Source: Angiostrongylus vasorum (Eukaryota; Nematoda; Chromadorea; Rhabditida; Metastrongylidae). From it: a stretch of DNA of 64,000 nucleotides. Each line of letters opens with the position of its first letter. The stretch's first letter is position 1. Below are positions 1 through 11,174 of this stretch, piece by piece. The position numbers and the translations under genes were made by a program. The stretch lies in contig JADANN010000366.1 of the NCBI GenBank assembly GCA_018806985.1, forward strand, positions 1,798,001 through 1,862,000, written 5' to 3'. The notes beneath the pieces are model-generated. The model was not told the DNA's origin and searched no databases. It saw only the letters and a program-made list of their open reading frames with translations.

Positions 1-200
1 TGAGCTTCGAACCAGCGATTACCCTTTCTGGCGGTTCACGTGTTATCCGCTGCACCACAGAGGCCTTTGCCATTCTCTCAGGCAGCTTTTTGTTTTACGC
101 CGACAGCGCTATCAACAATCACCCTCCAACGGGAATGATCTGAGCAGCGCAAATCGGCATTGAGCACGATTAAGCTGAGACTGCAGCGGCGGTCTAAAGC
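1..200 (-). repeat. SINE-A copy, tRNA-like head
   Basis: On the minus strand this reads as a tRNA-like polymerase III promoter. A box A match (TGGTGCAGCGG, complement of 47-57) is followed about 35 bp later by a box B match (GGTTCGAAGCT, complement of 3-13). The piece to the right, to about 200, matches the leader found in the copies at 38.8 kb and 63.9 kb. I read it as a tRNA-derived SINE rather than a functional tRNA, because no cloverleaf stems close and the same unit recurs through the window. It is cut by the window edge. Confidence 0.6.
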
Positions 201-204
201 AGAT

Positions 205-400
205 GGGCTTCCCTAAGGATAGTCACGGGTGCGAAGCTTATCTGGCTTTCCGAGTTTTGCTCCTCTCTCGGTATGATTATGGTTGTGTTCTACATAATAT
301 CATTCTAAGAGGAAATAAAGGCAGTAAATAAAAGTTAAATATTGCGATTTCAGCTGGAACTTCAGCTTAACTGGATTCAATGCCATTTGTGCCCCCCCCC
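205..400 (+). repeat. SINE-A copy, degenerate
   Basis: A decayed plus-strand copy. It keeps a box B-like stretch near 225-238, the block ending in CTCGGTATGATTATGG, and the trailing segment GGCAGTAAATAAAAGTTAAA. It runs head-to-tail into the next copy, so 205-690 looks like a short tandem of the same unit. Confidence 0.45.
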
Positions 401-690
401 CAGATCATTCCTGTTGAGCACTGATTACTGGTAGCGCCGTTTTAGCAAGAAAAAACTGCCTAAGAGAAAGGCAAAGCGAGAGCCTCGATGGTGCTGTGGA
501 TAACACGTGAGCTCCCTGAAAGTCGCGGGTTTGAACCTCACCTTTAGCTGAAAATTTTGCTCCTACCTCAGTATCACTGTGGTTGTATTTCACCTAATAC
601 CCTGCCATGAAAATTAATACGCAGAAGATAAAAAATAAAACATTTTGATTCTGACTGGGAAAGTTCCAGTCACGACTTTGCGTGCGTACA
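400..690 (+). repeat. SINE-A copy
   Basis: Plus-strand copy with box A TGGTGCTGTGG at 489-499 and box B GGTTTGAACCT at 528-538, the normal spacing for a tRNA-type promoter. The unique 3' body contains CACTGTGGTTGTATTTCACC and an A-rich stretch. The leader (400-480) matches the leader of other copies in the window. Confidence 0.6.
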
Positions 691-1199
691 TCCACACCCT
701 TGTAAAAGTCAAAACTGTTCGGGAAAAAGTCACGACTCTTGCAGTACTTCTGCTTACTCCAGACGACATATAAGAACCCTCTTGCTAAATCATTCACTTT
801 CTTGTCGCTTGATTGTTTTCGCATAGTCCCTTGCATGCCACGAACTCCATCAAACTTTATGTAGCCACACATCGAGCTGTGACTTATGCACTGGCTTAGA
901 GTTCCTTCTTTATCTCTATAAAGCCGTTGTTGATTCGGTAATTTCGCTGCATTGTTAATGATCTATTACTTATGCATGTGGGTTTAATTATTTAATTTGC
1001 AGGTCATTTAGCCAATTTCAACATGCACGCGGAGGTTAGAGAGGAATATTATTTGAGCGAGGTGATAGTACCTCGGGTGAGACGATGTAAGAGACAAAAA
1101 AAACGCCAAAGCCGCCTTATTCACCTTGTTTATTAAGTACTACCGCAGTTCTTGCACAAAACATTTTGTTTCCACTGTTCCGGCGATAGCATATCCATG
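691..1199. other. Unassigned AT-rich stretch
   Basis: No gene, recognised repeat or splice-bounded exon is seen here. Confidence 0.4.
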
Positions 1200-1475
1200 G
1201 GATGAGGGCGCGTGTGGCGCTGTGGTTGGAGGTCCACTGCGACACTCACGTGGAACCGATCCCCGCCCCCCATGGCCCACCAAGCCCACAATGCCTCCGG
1301 GGGTCGGCAAATTGGTGCAAGTCTTGTCTGGGAGGATAGCAGCACTAGCTCGATACATCGGTAGGCCACCGCGAGTCATTGTAAAGGCCAGATATGCATT
1401 CAATCACCTCCAAACGATGCTTGATGAAGTCGAATGCATGGCGCATCCCACAGGGATTGATCAACGCCGAGTGCT
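1200..1475 (+). repeat. SINE-B copy
   Basis: One of several copies of a second tRNA-derived unit. The head reads GCGTGTGGCGCTGTGGTTGG (box A-like), then a box B-like GGAACCGATCCCCGCC about 40 bp on. The body has the blocks CCTCCGGGGGTCGGCAAATT, CTGGGAGGATAGCAGCAC and GGCCAGATATGCATTCAATC. The 140-codon open frame across it (1126-1548) is a by-product of the repeat and is not a gene. Confidence 0.6.
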
Positions 1476-1840
1476 TTATCCTTTACTTGCTTTGCAAAGC
1501 AATCTCCCATGTTTCTCTCGGTTGCTAGCTTCATTTTGGCGCCATTGACGAGGATATCGCGTGGAAACACATCTGCTTGAATATTTGAATATTACTGTTC
1601 ACACAACGGTTAATTCAGTACTTCCTTATGCTACCGAGTTGCTTTCATCTAGGCTAGGTTTAAAGAGCATATGTTGCAGTTGATACTCTTGAGATGGGTA
1701 ACATTATTGAAATCCGTTGGTATTCATTCAAAACGGAATTATTTGAATAGGAAAACAAATATGTAGACAGTTGTGCTCATTTTTGTAAAAGAGGCAGGAA
1801 CAGATCTCTCCAGAGATTTCTCCTTCTTTGCGTTTACGTA
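1476..1840. other. Unassigned stretch
   Basis: No gene or recognised repeat is seen between the SINE-B copy and the direct repeat at 1841. Confidence 0.4.
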
Positions 1841-2329
1841 GGATTGACATTTGTATGTTGTCTTTGAACTACCTAAACACGATGGTGACCTGCGATTATT
1901 TTCAATATGTGTATTATTGTGTGAAACTTGTAGCTAGCATAGAATATATGAGAATACAGAACTTATGGAACCCCAAACAAGAGTAATTGAGCCTCTGTAT
2001 AGGCAACAACACAACGACAACCACGACAACAACCACAACAACAACAACAACAACAACCACAACAACAACAACCACAACAACAACAACAACCACAACAACA
2101 ACAGCAACAACAACAACACAACAACCACAACAACAACAACAACCACGACAACAACAACCACAACAACAACAACCACAACAACAACAGCAACCACAACAAC
2201 AACAACAGCAACCACAACAAGAACTACAACAACAACAACAATAACACCAACAACAACAACAGGACTGACATTTGTTTGTTGTCTTTGAACTACCTAAACA
2301 CGATGGTGACCTGCGATTATTTTCAGTAT
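1841..2329. repeat. Direct repeats flanking a microsatellite
   Basis: A block of about 68 bp at 1841-1908 recurs at 2262-2329 in the same orientation with about three mismatches; both copies contain CTACCTAAACACGATGGTGA. Everything between them includes the CAA microsatellite. This looks like a local duplication rather than a transposon end. Confidence 0.8.
2007..2262. repeat. (CAA)n / (CCACAA)n microsatellite
   Basis: About 255 bp of nearly pure CAA units with interspersed CCA. The translated frames are homopolymeric (Asn, Thr or Gln on plus; Val or Leu on minus) and should not be annotated as proteins. Confidence 0.95.
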
Positions 2330-2675
2330 AATACCTACCGCTTCATAAATTCCTATCACAGAAGTCTTTTTTTAGCTCCTCATCAAGGAAGACAGGATGC
2401 CCTTCTATCATAATTTTTTGAAAAACATTTATTTTCTCCATTGTTTTTTCTACAAATTTTACTCTAAAATAGATCGAAACCGCAGAAATAGATAGTCTAT
2501 ATGCAAAATATCGGGGAATGGAGAGTGTTAGGTGCGTTAAGCTGCCATCAATATCTACCTTTTACTTCAACTAGCTGCGTTACACGTGCTGGAATTGTGT
2601 CCACTATGCATCCAACTACTCTGCGATTCCTAATGAAGTCCAATGAATGGTGCTTCCTAAGAGATTGTTCAACAC
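2330..2675. other. Unassigned stretch
   Basis: AT-rich sequence between the duplicated block and the PLE pair. Nothing recognised. Confidence 0.4.
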
Positions 2676-2732
2676 CTTGTATTTTATAGTAACTCCCACG
2701 TCCGACTTTCTATTAACCTCGGCATTGATCAA

Positions 2733-3523
2733 GTAAATCTTCGTATTCTTGTTGAGCAAACACGAGGTGTTATTTTTATTCTTTATTCACCAACAAGCTG
2801 ATGTTTCAGCGGATTTCGCCTTCCTCGGAGCCTGGAAAGGTCACGTTGACAGCAATCTATTCGGCCCAACACCTCCATAACCAAACAGAGAAAACGCTGA
2901 ACGAAGATTTCAGTCACACTGAACACAGCTTTGCACACTCACCGCTCTCTATGAGGCTTCCACTGAGTATGTCGCGTGAAGACCAACCCCACAGAATTCA
3001 CATCGAAGCGTAATGTCCCCCTCCCATCAGAATAACAGTCTTATATACTGCCCAATATCACGCGTGATAATGAGGCATTCTTCCCTGCGGTTCATTTTCG
3101 GATTTCTGGAATTAATCCAGAACGCCTTGAAAGTTTTGCGCGCTTGTGTTCTCGATTCCTGTGCGAGGATCGTGACACGTACATCAAAGTCCTCCCCGCT
3201 ATGTCTCTGGGTCCTATGCGTGTCTAGTGGGGTATTTGGTTTACGTTTGCCGACTAGGTGTTCTTTTTATGCGGACACAGAGGGGTCTGCCCGTTTCGCC
3301 AATGTATTCGTCTCCGACGCCTTACAGGAGATCAGATAAACTATACCCGAACTCATGCAATCACCGTCTCTACGATTAAGACTAACTATGCAATTTTGCG
3401 TTGCACATAGACGGTCATATAGGCGGTTACGAACTAGCTGACGCCTAAGATTACTCGGTGGCATTTCAACTACGTTTACCGAATTCTCTGGACCCGCCCG
3501 TCTTAAGCAACGTTTTGTAGCTG

Positions 3524-3525
<2 letters not shown>
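2733..3525 (-). pseudogene. PLE GIY-YIG endonuclease end (left arm)
   Basis: The minus strand encodes the linker seen in these elements (RRQLVRNRLYDRLC), then GIVYLISCKA and the conserved C-terminal run ending FWINSRNPKMNRREECLI. Frames are broken. The Tyr-Ile-Gly motif is present but out of frame, because bases are missing after the Cys-Lys-Ala codons. The non-coding 3' end (2733-3010) carries the conserved stem motif described in the findings. Confidence 0.75.
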
Positions 3526-3586
<61 letters not shown>

Positions 3587-3600
3587 CAATAATAATAAAT
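3525..3600. repeat. (TAA)n microsatellite
   Basis: About 75 bp of TAA units, slightly interrupted near the right end. It starts exactly where the left PLE arm stops matching the right arm. Confidence 0.95.
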
Positions 3601-4696
3601 TCCACCACCTGCAATCGTGGATTATCGCCTTTGAAAACAAACGTTCTATGTAAATCGGGCAAGAACAGTTTTATTTCACGGCGTACCGCAATAAGAGTTC
3701 ACTTCCTGCTGTGTTCCTATCGAATCGATCCTACGCGACAACGAGCACCCACGCTATAATAGCCAGCTGCTTTAGACTAGTATGTTATGTTGCTTCCCAA
3801 CAAAAAAGTTCTACGCTTAACGTTAAGAGTAGCTCGGTGTACACTGAACCCTCCGAAACTACTGTTCGGTGATATTATAACTTTATGCGTCCCGTAGCAC
3901 TGCGCAAAAACACCGAAGAACGAAGTGAGGTGAAGTTTTTTTTGCAGGTTTAATCATCGGCGCTAACCTTTCCTTTTACAAGATTATTTGAGTCTGTAAA
4001 CTGTGCCGAGGAATGTACTAGAGGGGCAGTCCTATACTGTTGTGGCGTTCGCAACTTTTTATGGATACCAATTAGTTGGGAATATTAGTCTTTGTAGCTG
4101 CCACGCCGGGCTTCTCTGTGTTTGTGTGAGTCACTGAGCCGAATGCCTTGAGACACCGGGTTCTAACGTTTATGGTTGTATTAGCAATAATAACAGCACA
4201 ACAATAGCGAAGCGAAGTGTACGAGGCGGATTGGAAGGGCACTGGTTGGATGAACTGGACGAATGCTACGAACACTCAGAAAGCTAACTGATGGGCTGCT
4301 TATATTCATTCTGTAATGGGTGGGGATTTTATAAAAGGAACTAGAGACACCGCTTTAAGCGAGGTTCTAAAAGTTTCCCAAATAGTATAGTCTGACAGAG
4401 CTACATCCAGAGGAAGCTCATGAAGTCTATACAATAGCTTATACAGAAAGTATATATGAAAGGGCGCGGCTGCTGGTACCAATTGCAACGGTAGATGCTG
4501 GAAAGTTCATAGAGCTGACAGGTGCTCATTCAGTGCCCGGACTGTTGGACACAGAGGGGGGCAGTTTATGTAAAGAAGTTGCAGAATCCTTTCCAGAAAG
4601 CTGCGAGGCAACTGTATGAAATGGTCGCTAAGAGACGCTTTAGAGAAGGTGCAAAGACAAATTTAGACACAGACCCAGACACAAGACACAAACAAA
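3601..4696. other. Spacer of the inverted PLE pair
   Basis: No recognised gene. Short open frames are present (for example 4522-4743 plus) but show no family signature. It could be upstream PLE sequence too decayed to recognise, or captured DNA. Confidence 0.35.
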
Positions 4697-5484
4697 GCTA
4701 TAAAACGTTGCTTAAGACAAGCGGGTGTAAAGAATTTCGGTAAACGTAGTTGAAATGCTACCCAGTAATCTTAGGCGCCAGCTAGTTCGTAACCGCCTAT
4801 ATGACCGTCTATGTGCAACGCAAAATTGCATAGTTAGTCTTAATCGTAGAGACGGTGATTGCATGAGTTCGGGTATAGTTTATCTGATCTCCTGTAAGGC
4901 GTCGGAGACGAATACATTGGCGAAACGGGCAGACCCCCTCTGTGTCCGCATAAAAGAACACTTAGTCGGCAAACGTAAACCAAATACCCCACTAGACACG
5001 CATAGGACCCAGAGACATAGCGGGGAGGACTTTGATGTACGTGTCACGATCCTCGCGCAGGAATCGAGAACACAAGCGCGCAAAACTTTCAAGGCGTTCT
5101 GGATTAATTCCAGAAATCCGAAAATGAACCGCAGGGAAGAATGCCTCATTATCACGCGTGATATTGGGCAGTATATAAGACTGTTATTCTGATGGGAGGG
5201 GGGACATTACGCTTCGATGTGAATTCTGTGGCGTTGGTCTTCACGCGACATACTCAGTGGAAGCCTCATAGAGAGCGGTGAGTGTGCAAAGCTGTGTTCA
5301 GTGTGACTGAAATCTTCGTTCAGCGTTTTCTCTGTTTGGTTATGGAGGTGTTGGGCCGAATAGATTGCTGTCAACGTGACCTTTCCAGGCTCCGAGGAAG
5401 GCGAAATCCGCTGAAACATCAGCTTGTTGGTGAATAAAGAATAAAAAATAACACCTCGTGTTTGCTCAACAAGAATACGAAGAA
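4697..5484 (+). pseudogene. PLE GIY-YIG endonuclease end (right arm)
   Basis: A 145-codon open frame (4755-5192) covers the linker (LRRQLVRNRLYDRLC), the GIY motif as GIVYLISC, and the conserved tail with TRTQARKTFKAFWINSRNP. The usual EYIGETGRP segment is still readable but in the neighbouring frame: one base is missing before it and one extra C follows it, so the frame is restored afterwards. The protein would lack the second catalytic motif. The 3' non-coding end (5193-5484) mirrors 2733-3010. Confidence 0.75.
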
Positions 5485-5499
5485 TTCCTCGTATTTTAT

Positions 5500-5867
5500 T
5501 CTCTTATTACTTCTTTTGCTCTGTGTATTTGTATCTAGGGTGAGACGCGTTCACCACAAGCTTGGAAGTATACTGGAATATACGTGTTATCGACCGCTTT
5601 TCGATCTCGTTTTTTGTTCTTTCCAAGTCGTCCATCCTACTTGTGTCCGTAAGTCGCTAACGAACTTCTTCGGGAAGATGAAAAGACCCACCGCTGCAAA
5701 TCTGCAGGTCTAAATATGCATGTGGTCACCTTAAAGTTGGCCCACCTTTCAGCGATTTTTCAAGGTTGAATGTATACTTCTTCATCCATTTATGTCAGCA
5801 GTCCTCTATAGCAGCTGCTCTGTAACTTGGTTGATACTAAAAGATTTTTTTAAAAGGCTCGTCGTTT
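5500..5867. other. Unassigned stretch
   Basis: No gene or clear repeat is recognised. Confidence 0.4.
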
Positions 5868-6135
5868 TCCCACGATCGACTTTCTGTTAATCCCGGCATT
5901 GGATTATAATTGCGTCGTTTTCTTTTTTCGACACTCTCGAGGTTATTATACCTCACAAATTTTTCTTCCGCACAAAACACATGCAACGCAAAGCTAACGT
6001 TTCGAGAGTATCGCCTTCTTCAGACCCTCGAAGGATATACTAATATTCAATTTATTATGTCAAACGCCTCAAGAACACAAACAGAACGATGAAAATCTAT
6101 TTGGTAATCACATGATCAACTACCCTGCTTTTCGA
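5868..6135 (-). mobile_element. PLE 3' end, solitary
   Basis: It begins with the tail motif (GATCGACTTTCTGTTAATCC), then carries the CGTCGTTTTC block, the stem motif (complement of GCTAACGTTTCGAGAGTATC) and the trailing GAAGGATATACTAATATTCA segment. This matches the ends of the large pair at 17.3-19.1 kb. No coding part is attached. Confidence 0.6.
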
Positions 6136-6148
6136 GGAGTGCAGTGGC

Positions 6149-6192
6149 TTTTATTATTATTATTATTATTATTATTATATTATTATTATTGT
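6149..6192. repeat. (TTA)n microsatellite
   Basis: About 44 bp of TTA units at the left border of a repeat D copy. Confidence 0.9.
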
Positions 6193-6257
6193 CGTCTTTT
6201 ATTATAATTCTTAAAGTCGTTGCTCTGTTTTTTTTTATTGTAATACAAAGCTCTTCT

Positions 6258-6615
6258 TCACAACGGTTTACCGTCTCATCGTGGCTGGGAGGTGTTCCTG
6301 GGTGTCGGATTTGCGATGTACAGCAAGGGATACGTCCCGCGGCAGGGTCTCCCAGGTTCAGAATGGGTCTGGCGTTTCCATCACGAAGCCTAGCTAAGAA
6401 TAAATCTTTACCAGGATCCACCACCGTCCTGGTATCAAAGTCGCATGGTGGCAAATCTCCCTCTGACCCACAAGGGCTGCTGCGCCTGCCCGTGGTGGTG
6501 AAGACCTGGGACAGACGTTGGCCAGGCTGACCTCGGAATTCCAGGGGGACCACAATGGCTTAACCAGCAAATCTCCGATAAATGCTGATTATGCTGGGAC
6601 CCGCACGACCAGTGA
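6258..6615. repeat. Repeat D copy 1
   Basis: About 350 bp closely matching 37152-37515 in the same orientation and 53000-53275 inverted. Shared blocks include GTTTACCGTCTCATCGTGGC and GGTATCAAAGTCGCATGGTG. I see no polymerase III boxes, no protein motif and no terminal repeats, so the class is unknown. Open frames on both strands here are repeat-derived. Confidence 0.7.
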
Positions 6616-6757
6616 GGACGGAGCATTTAACTATCAAGTAATACAATGTTAGTTACAGTAGTTAACATATTTAAACTACTCGAAAGTTGAAAACTATCGA
6701 GAGTCTTAACTTTTTATTTAGTGCCTATTACAGTTTTTTCATGAAAAGGTACTATGT

Positions 6758-6915
6758 GTGATACAACCACAATGATGCTGAGATATTTACAAAACTCCGG
6801 ACTTCAAGTATCTGTGGTGGGGAACGAGCGCGCTATAACCCTTTCCCGGGGGCTAACGCGTTCACCACACCATGCGAGTCTTTCGTCTCGCCGAGTCCGA
6901 AATATCGAGAGTTAT
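6758..6915 (-). repeat. SINE-A copy
   Basis: Minus-strand copy containing the complement of GAGATATTTACAAAACTCCG, GGGGAACGAGCGCGC (decayed box B) and CTAACGCGTTCACCACACCA (box A region). Confidence 0.6.
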
Positions 6916-8789
6916 AAGGAAAAAAGTCATCATCGTTCATCTAGGGCATAAATAGTCCACTTCTTTTACCAGTATTTCAAGCTTCAAGCTTCTTGTTTCC
7001 CGTTGTTATGAAGGGCCATGTTATCGAATGAAATGGTCGGTTGCGAGAAATACCGAGACACATTTAAGGTAGGGGGCAAAACTCTTTCATTTTCTGGCAG
7101 CAATGTGTTTGGCATGTGAAATATGATAAAATATAGCATTTATTAGGAATCGACTACCTCTAGACGGAGTAAAGCAAAGCCTCTTCTTAACTTTGCAATA
7201 TTCTTAACCCCATAACTTCTCTAACTGCGAAAATTTGTCGTTTATTGATGAAAAAGGGAAAAAAAACCAGAATTTGAGGCGTTTAAGTAGCGGACGAGTT
7301 CGCGCTTTCCTTTTGGCCTCTGCAGATTGAGCCGTGTTCGTGTACGTAATAAGGGAATAAAAGTGATAGTGGATAAATAGATTCCCCCTTTCGCCAGCTT
7401 TTGTGGATAAAAAGCTCAGTCTGGCAATGAGGAGTCATGAGCTAGAGTCAGACCTTATCCATAGATGTATTTTGATTTGATCTTTCGATTTTTGATGATC
7501 GGTTGGCTGCACTGAAGGCAGTGGGAAAAATTCTTGTATCTTTTTTCCTTAAACTTATCTTATTCCTTATACTTTCTTGTTGCCACTTATTGTTTGGAGC
7601 ACCTCGGACAAGAACAGTTCTGAACACTTTTGCGACCATGGCCACTTTCACATATCAGCGTCATCGGACCGCGACTCATTCGAGTGCAACCAAATTGCAA
7701 AAGTGCACTTTGAAGTCATGGTGCACTGCACCGTAGGTATCGAAGTCAATGCACATGGTCGTAAAAAAGTTAAACTGGTGTGTATTACAGTCATGAGCGC
7801 CTCAGCTGAAAAGGGGTTCACCAATAATAAGCTACATGTGAGTTTTGAATTAAACTATTTTTTGTACAAGATTTCCCTTTTAATCTATCCACGGCCAGCT
7901 TTTTTCGTCCCGTATACTCAACAGCTTTAACGTTTACAATCAACTCCTCATTTTTTGAAATAAGACACTTCCAATACAACAACGATTTCCGTCTCAGAAT
8001 TCTGATTACGAACAGAAGACACACATAACTACTTGTTCTTGTGGATAGTTTATACAAAGTAAGAACAATCTAAGTAATTCAGTAGAACGAAGGTAACATA
8101 ACAGTGTAAGAATTAAAAAACGTTTGAATTCGAAAAAATCAAAATGGGAGTCTGCTATGTAGTGATAGAGGATATTCTTTATAACTGGAGAGTATATTGA
8201 AGGACGCGTTCTCTTTATATGACCTTATGGGAATGCTTCTCTAGCTCCTGTAAAACGACGATGGCATTGTGATCCACGTATGGTTCAGATTTTAAAAATC
8301 ATTGCTCATATTGGTGAAAAAAGTCAAGGTGTCTGGCGTTAACTATTTCCTGAGATGTGGCATGTATTCGTCTCTAGTAACGCCCAGGGTTAACGTGTTC
8401 AACGTTAGTGGCGTTTTCAATTTAGAACCAACATATCTTAGTTCGTATTGAGTCCAATTACTAACAATTAGAACTATTACATCCTATAAATTCTTTCTGA
8501 CGTAGTAAAAGATCTCATGTTTTAGCATAGTGCGATTCTAACTTTCTAGAGCTCATGACATATCTCTCTTTACTTTCATTGTTTCGAAGCCCATATTTCG
8601 AACACGAAAGCAAATGAACATGCTGGATTTCGTCAAGCAATGCACGTGGTGTTCCCAATGTATTGCTTATATTTGCAGCTGCTGCTCTTTCGTTGGCAAT
8701 TAGGGAGACTTAAATTTCGTTACCCAATTTTTTTAAAAGCTTTAGTTCTGAACATAGTTAAAGTTCAAGAGCAGATTTTTTCTTTAAGC
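6916..8789. other. Unassigned 1.9-kb stretch
   Basis: AT-rich with scattered short open frames. The longest (7577-7930 plus, 117 codons) has no recognised domain and no convincing splice context. Confidence 0.35.
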
Positions 8790-9085
8790 ACGGCGTGCTA
8801 ATAAATGAGTGAATTGCCTGGAAAAATCAAGTTGTTATCACCGGGCAGTTATACCAACAACAGCCGTCTTGTACAAAAGAGCACCGCCGGCTGTGGTTGC
8901 CTCATTCAAGCGTTGCTCCACTGAAGAAGATCCAATTCAATGCGATGTCGAAGACACCACATCGAGAGTTCGAAGTACTGTGGACATCGAATTGAATCAT
9001 CGATTCTGAAGAAGAAGACGTCGGAACGTTAGCCGAACAATGTTTTGTTTCATCAACCTCGTATTAGCTCGTCAATGAAAGAATT
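8790..9085 (+). mobile_element. PLE family 3 3' end
   Basis: It carries GAAGAAGAAGACGTCGGAAC followed by GTTAGCCG, and ends with a CTCGTCAATGAAAGA segment. The same layout ends the copies at 51.9 kb and 54.5 kb. Only the non-coding terminus is present. Confidence 0.55.
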
Positions 9086-9126
9086 TATTTTTTTTATTTT
9101 ATACGACCCATTTTCACGTCTACTAT

Positions 9127-9463
9127 GTGGATCCCAGCACATCTTACATTCGATTAGTTTTTTCACATCCATCGTCCACGAACGGCTACGAACTTCTTAT
9201 GTGTGGCTTTCGCTGCTCCTTATGGATTTTCATTTTATCTTAAATGTGGTAGAATGCTAGTCGAGTCGATTTTCCCTGGAGTCCCGAGATAGCCGGGCTG
9301 GAGCGCTCCCAGTTGGACTGCAGCGAGTGGTTTTTTCTCCGGACAAGGCCGGTACCAACTTCCCGACTCCGTAGGAATGAGAGGCTTGTTAAGCCTAAGG
9401 AGAAATAGAACCAGCACCGTGCTCGAGATGGTTAGCATCACCACCACTCTCCTATCCGCTCCT
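9127..9463 (-). repeat. SINE-C copy
   Basis: A third tRNA-like unit, minus strand. Shared blocks with 23396-23760 include GGATTTTCATTTTATCTTAA, GTAGAATGCTAGTCGAG and the GAGGAATGAGAGGCTTG equivalent. The head at the right end (complement of CACCACTCTCCTATCCGCTC) is a decayed box A. Confidence 0.6.
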
Positions 9464-11174
9464 TAATGAAAGAATACGTATAATTAAACTTGGTTGCACA
9501 CTTTATAGAATTTGTGCATTGATTTTTGTGGTACGTTAAAGTGTCTCATGTAAATCTTTACACTTTTGAGCCCTTTAGATATCCTAATAATCATTTGCGA
9601 GAAAATTGTGCGGGTCCTCTTTTGCTTACGTCTGGAGTGCTAGTGCTTAAGTTCCCATTATTTTTTTTCTAGAATTCGGAAATGATGTTACGTGGGCTAC
9701 GTGATAGTTCTTGTTAGATGTATCCACAAAAAGGTCACTGTTTGAATATGAGTTTTTTTCTATTATTGCATGGTTTCTAACAATGTCTGCTCTTAACTGA
9801 GCTAGTGACGGTTATAAGGCGTAATTTATTTAAGAAGATAACAAAGAAGGTATTGTTGTCCTCTCGTGGAAAAGTGAACCTCCACAGTTTCTAACTAGCT
9901 CTCTGGAGCTACCCACTGTTTCCACTTCGTGGTTTCTAAGATTAGAATCTAGCTAAATAAATAGTCTGCTTTTGATGTAGCTTCGTACCATTGACATTAC
10001 TGTTTAAGAGCTTCTATCCGCTCCTATCACTGTAGCTTGGATTCGGCTTATTTGCAGGACTAGATGTGCGTCAAAATTTTCTGGTGGATCGTTCCACTTC
10101 AGTTTTGATGCAGGGGTTAGACTTAGGAATTATCCAGACAAAAAACATGGCTGATAGTTTGTGATGGCATCAGCTAATCTAATGCAGGAGAACTTACTCC
10201 TGAATCCATTTAGGAGTAAATACATTAACTATTTGAAGCAGTTCTCCGTTGAAATTTCTCTCAAAAGAAGCGCCAAATAAACATAATTTTATCGCATTAT
10301 TGACTTTCCCTGATTGTTTGCAAGGTTTAACTCTTCTACCATATCGGTGATGAACGCTTCATTTGTTGGCCGTCTACAGGTAACAGCGTATTCCTGGTTG
10401 TTGAACTGAGTTTGAGATTTAAGATGGGGGTTCATCCATTCGATAGGTCCTATACTGAGACAGAGTACCATCCCAAAGCTCAGTGAAGAGTCAGTAATAA
10501 CCGCTGTGGCGGCAGTAACCTAGTCCCAAAGTGGCAAATAATCTATCAAAGAAGAAACCTAGTCGCGAAGCGGCAAGCCTTTCAACAACCTACTAGATCT
10601 ACAACTACGACTTCATGTGCTAAATATGCCTAGTTCAGAATTTTAGGAGAGAAGAAAACGAACCCTATGAGCAAGTTTCCAACCAGGTCGAAAGTGTTAA
10701 AGTAGGTATTTTTCGCTGTAGTAAGTAGCTCATTTTAAGCTTTTAAGGAAATTTCTCTTTACTGTTCCGGCTGCGATGAACTACATATAATAAATATTTG
10801 TCCTCACCATTGTGACTTTCTCGCCAACATTAAGAATGAGGACCCGAAATTTACAAATGGTAGAAAAAGAATGCAGCATCAGTGGATCGTTATCACGAGG
10901 AAGGATTTGAGCATTTGGAGTTGAAATCCTCTAATTGCTCTCCTTGGTTTGTTTCATACAGCTCACCACGCACTCGATCTATGTTGAGCGTTATTGAACA
11001 TTGCATTTGTTCAATTCGTCATCAATGCTAATCCGTGACTCAGCGAATGGCTAAAGAGCTGCCAACACCTTGGGAAGCTTTCCAATTCCGAAAATTCCAC
11101 ACATGATCTCGAACGAGATCGTTCGAAATTGATCTATTTTCCATCATTTTTAATGACAAAAGGACAAAGGATAA
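9464..11174. other. Unassigned 1.7-kb stretch
   Basis: No gene, recognised repeat or good exon candidate is seen. Confidence 0.35.

Larger units (their letters stand above)
2688..5487. mobile_element. Penelope-like element, head-to-head inverted pair
   Basis: Two nearly identical PLE 3' ends face outwards: the minus-strand arm lies at about 2733-3525 and the plus-strand arm at about 4697-5484. The spacer is about 1.2 kb and holds a TAA microsatellite. The whole unit is bounded by CTTGTATTTTAT (2676-2687) and CTCGTATTTTAT (5488-5499), an 11/12 match that I read as a target-site duplication. That suggests both arms came in together. The left outer end has an extra tail with CGACTTTCTATTAACCTCGG that the right end lacks. 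PLEs are retroelements with a reverse transcriptase and usually a GIY-YIG endonuclease; here only the C-terminal part remains. Confidence 0.8.

Noticed and set aside
1..65. A functional tRNA gene
   Set aside because: Box A and B are present but no acceptor or anticodon stem closes and the unit recurs as a dispersed repeat.
1126..1548. 140-codon open frame
   Set aside because: It lies across a SINE-B copy; similar frames recur wherever that repeat occurs.
1934..2288. Several long open frames across the CAA tract
   Set aside because: They are homopolymeric translations of a microsatellite in every frame.
6116..6553. 145-codon minus and 128-codon plus open frames
   Set aside because: Both cross repeat D and a TTA microsatellite; neither frame is kept open in the other repeat D copies.
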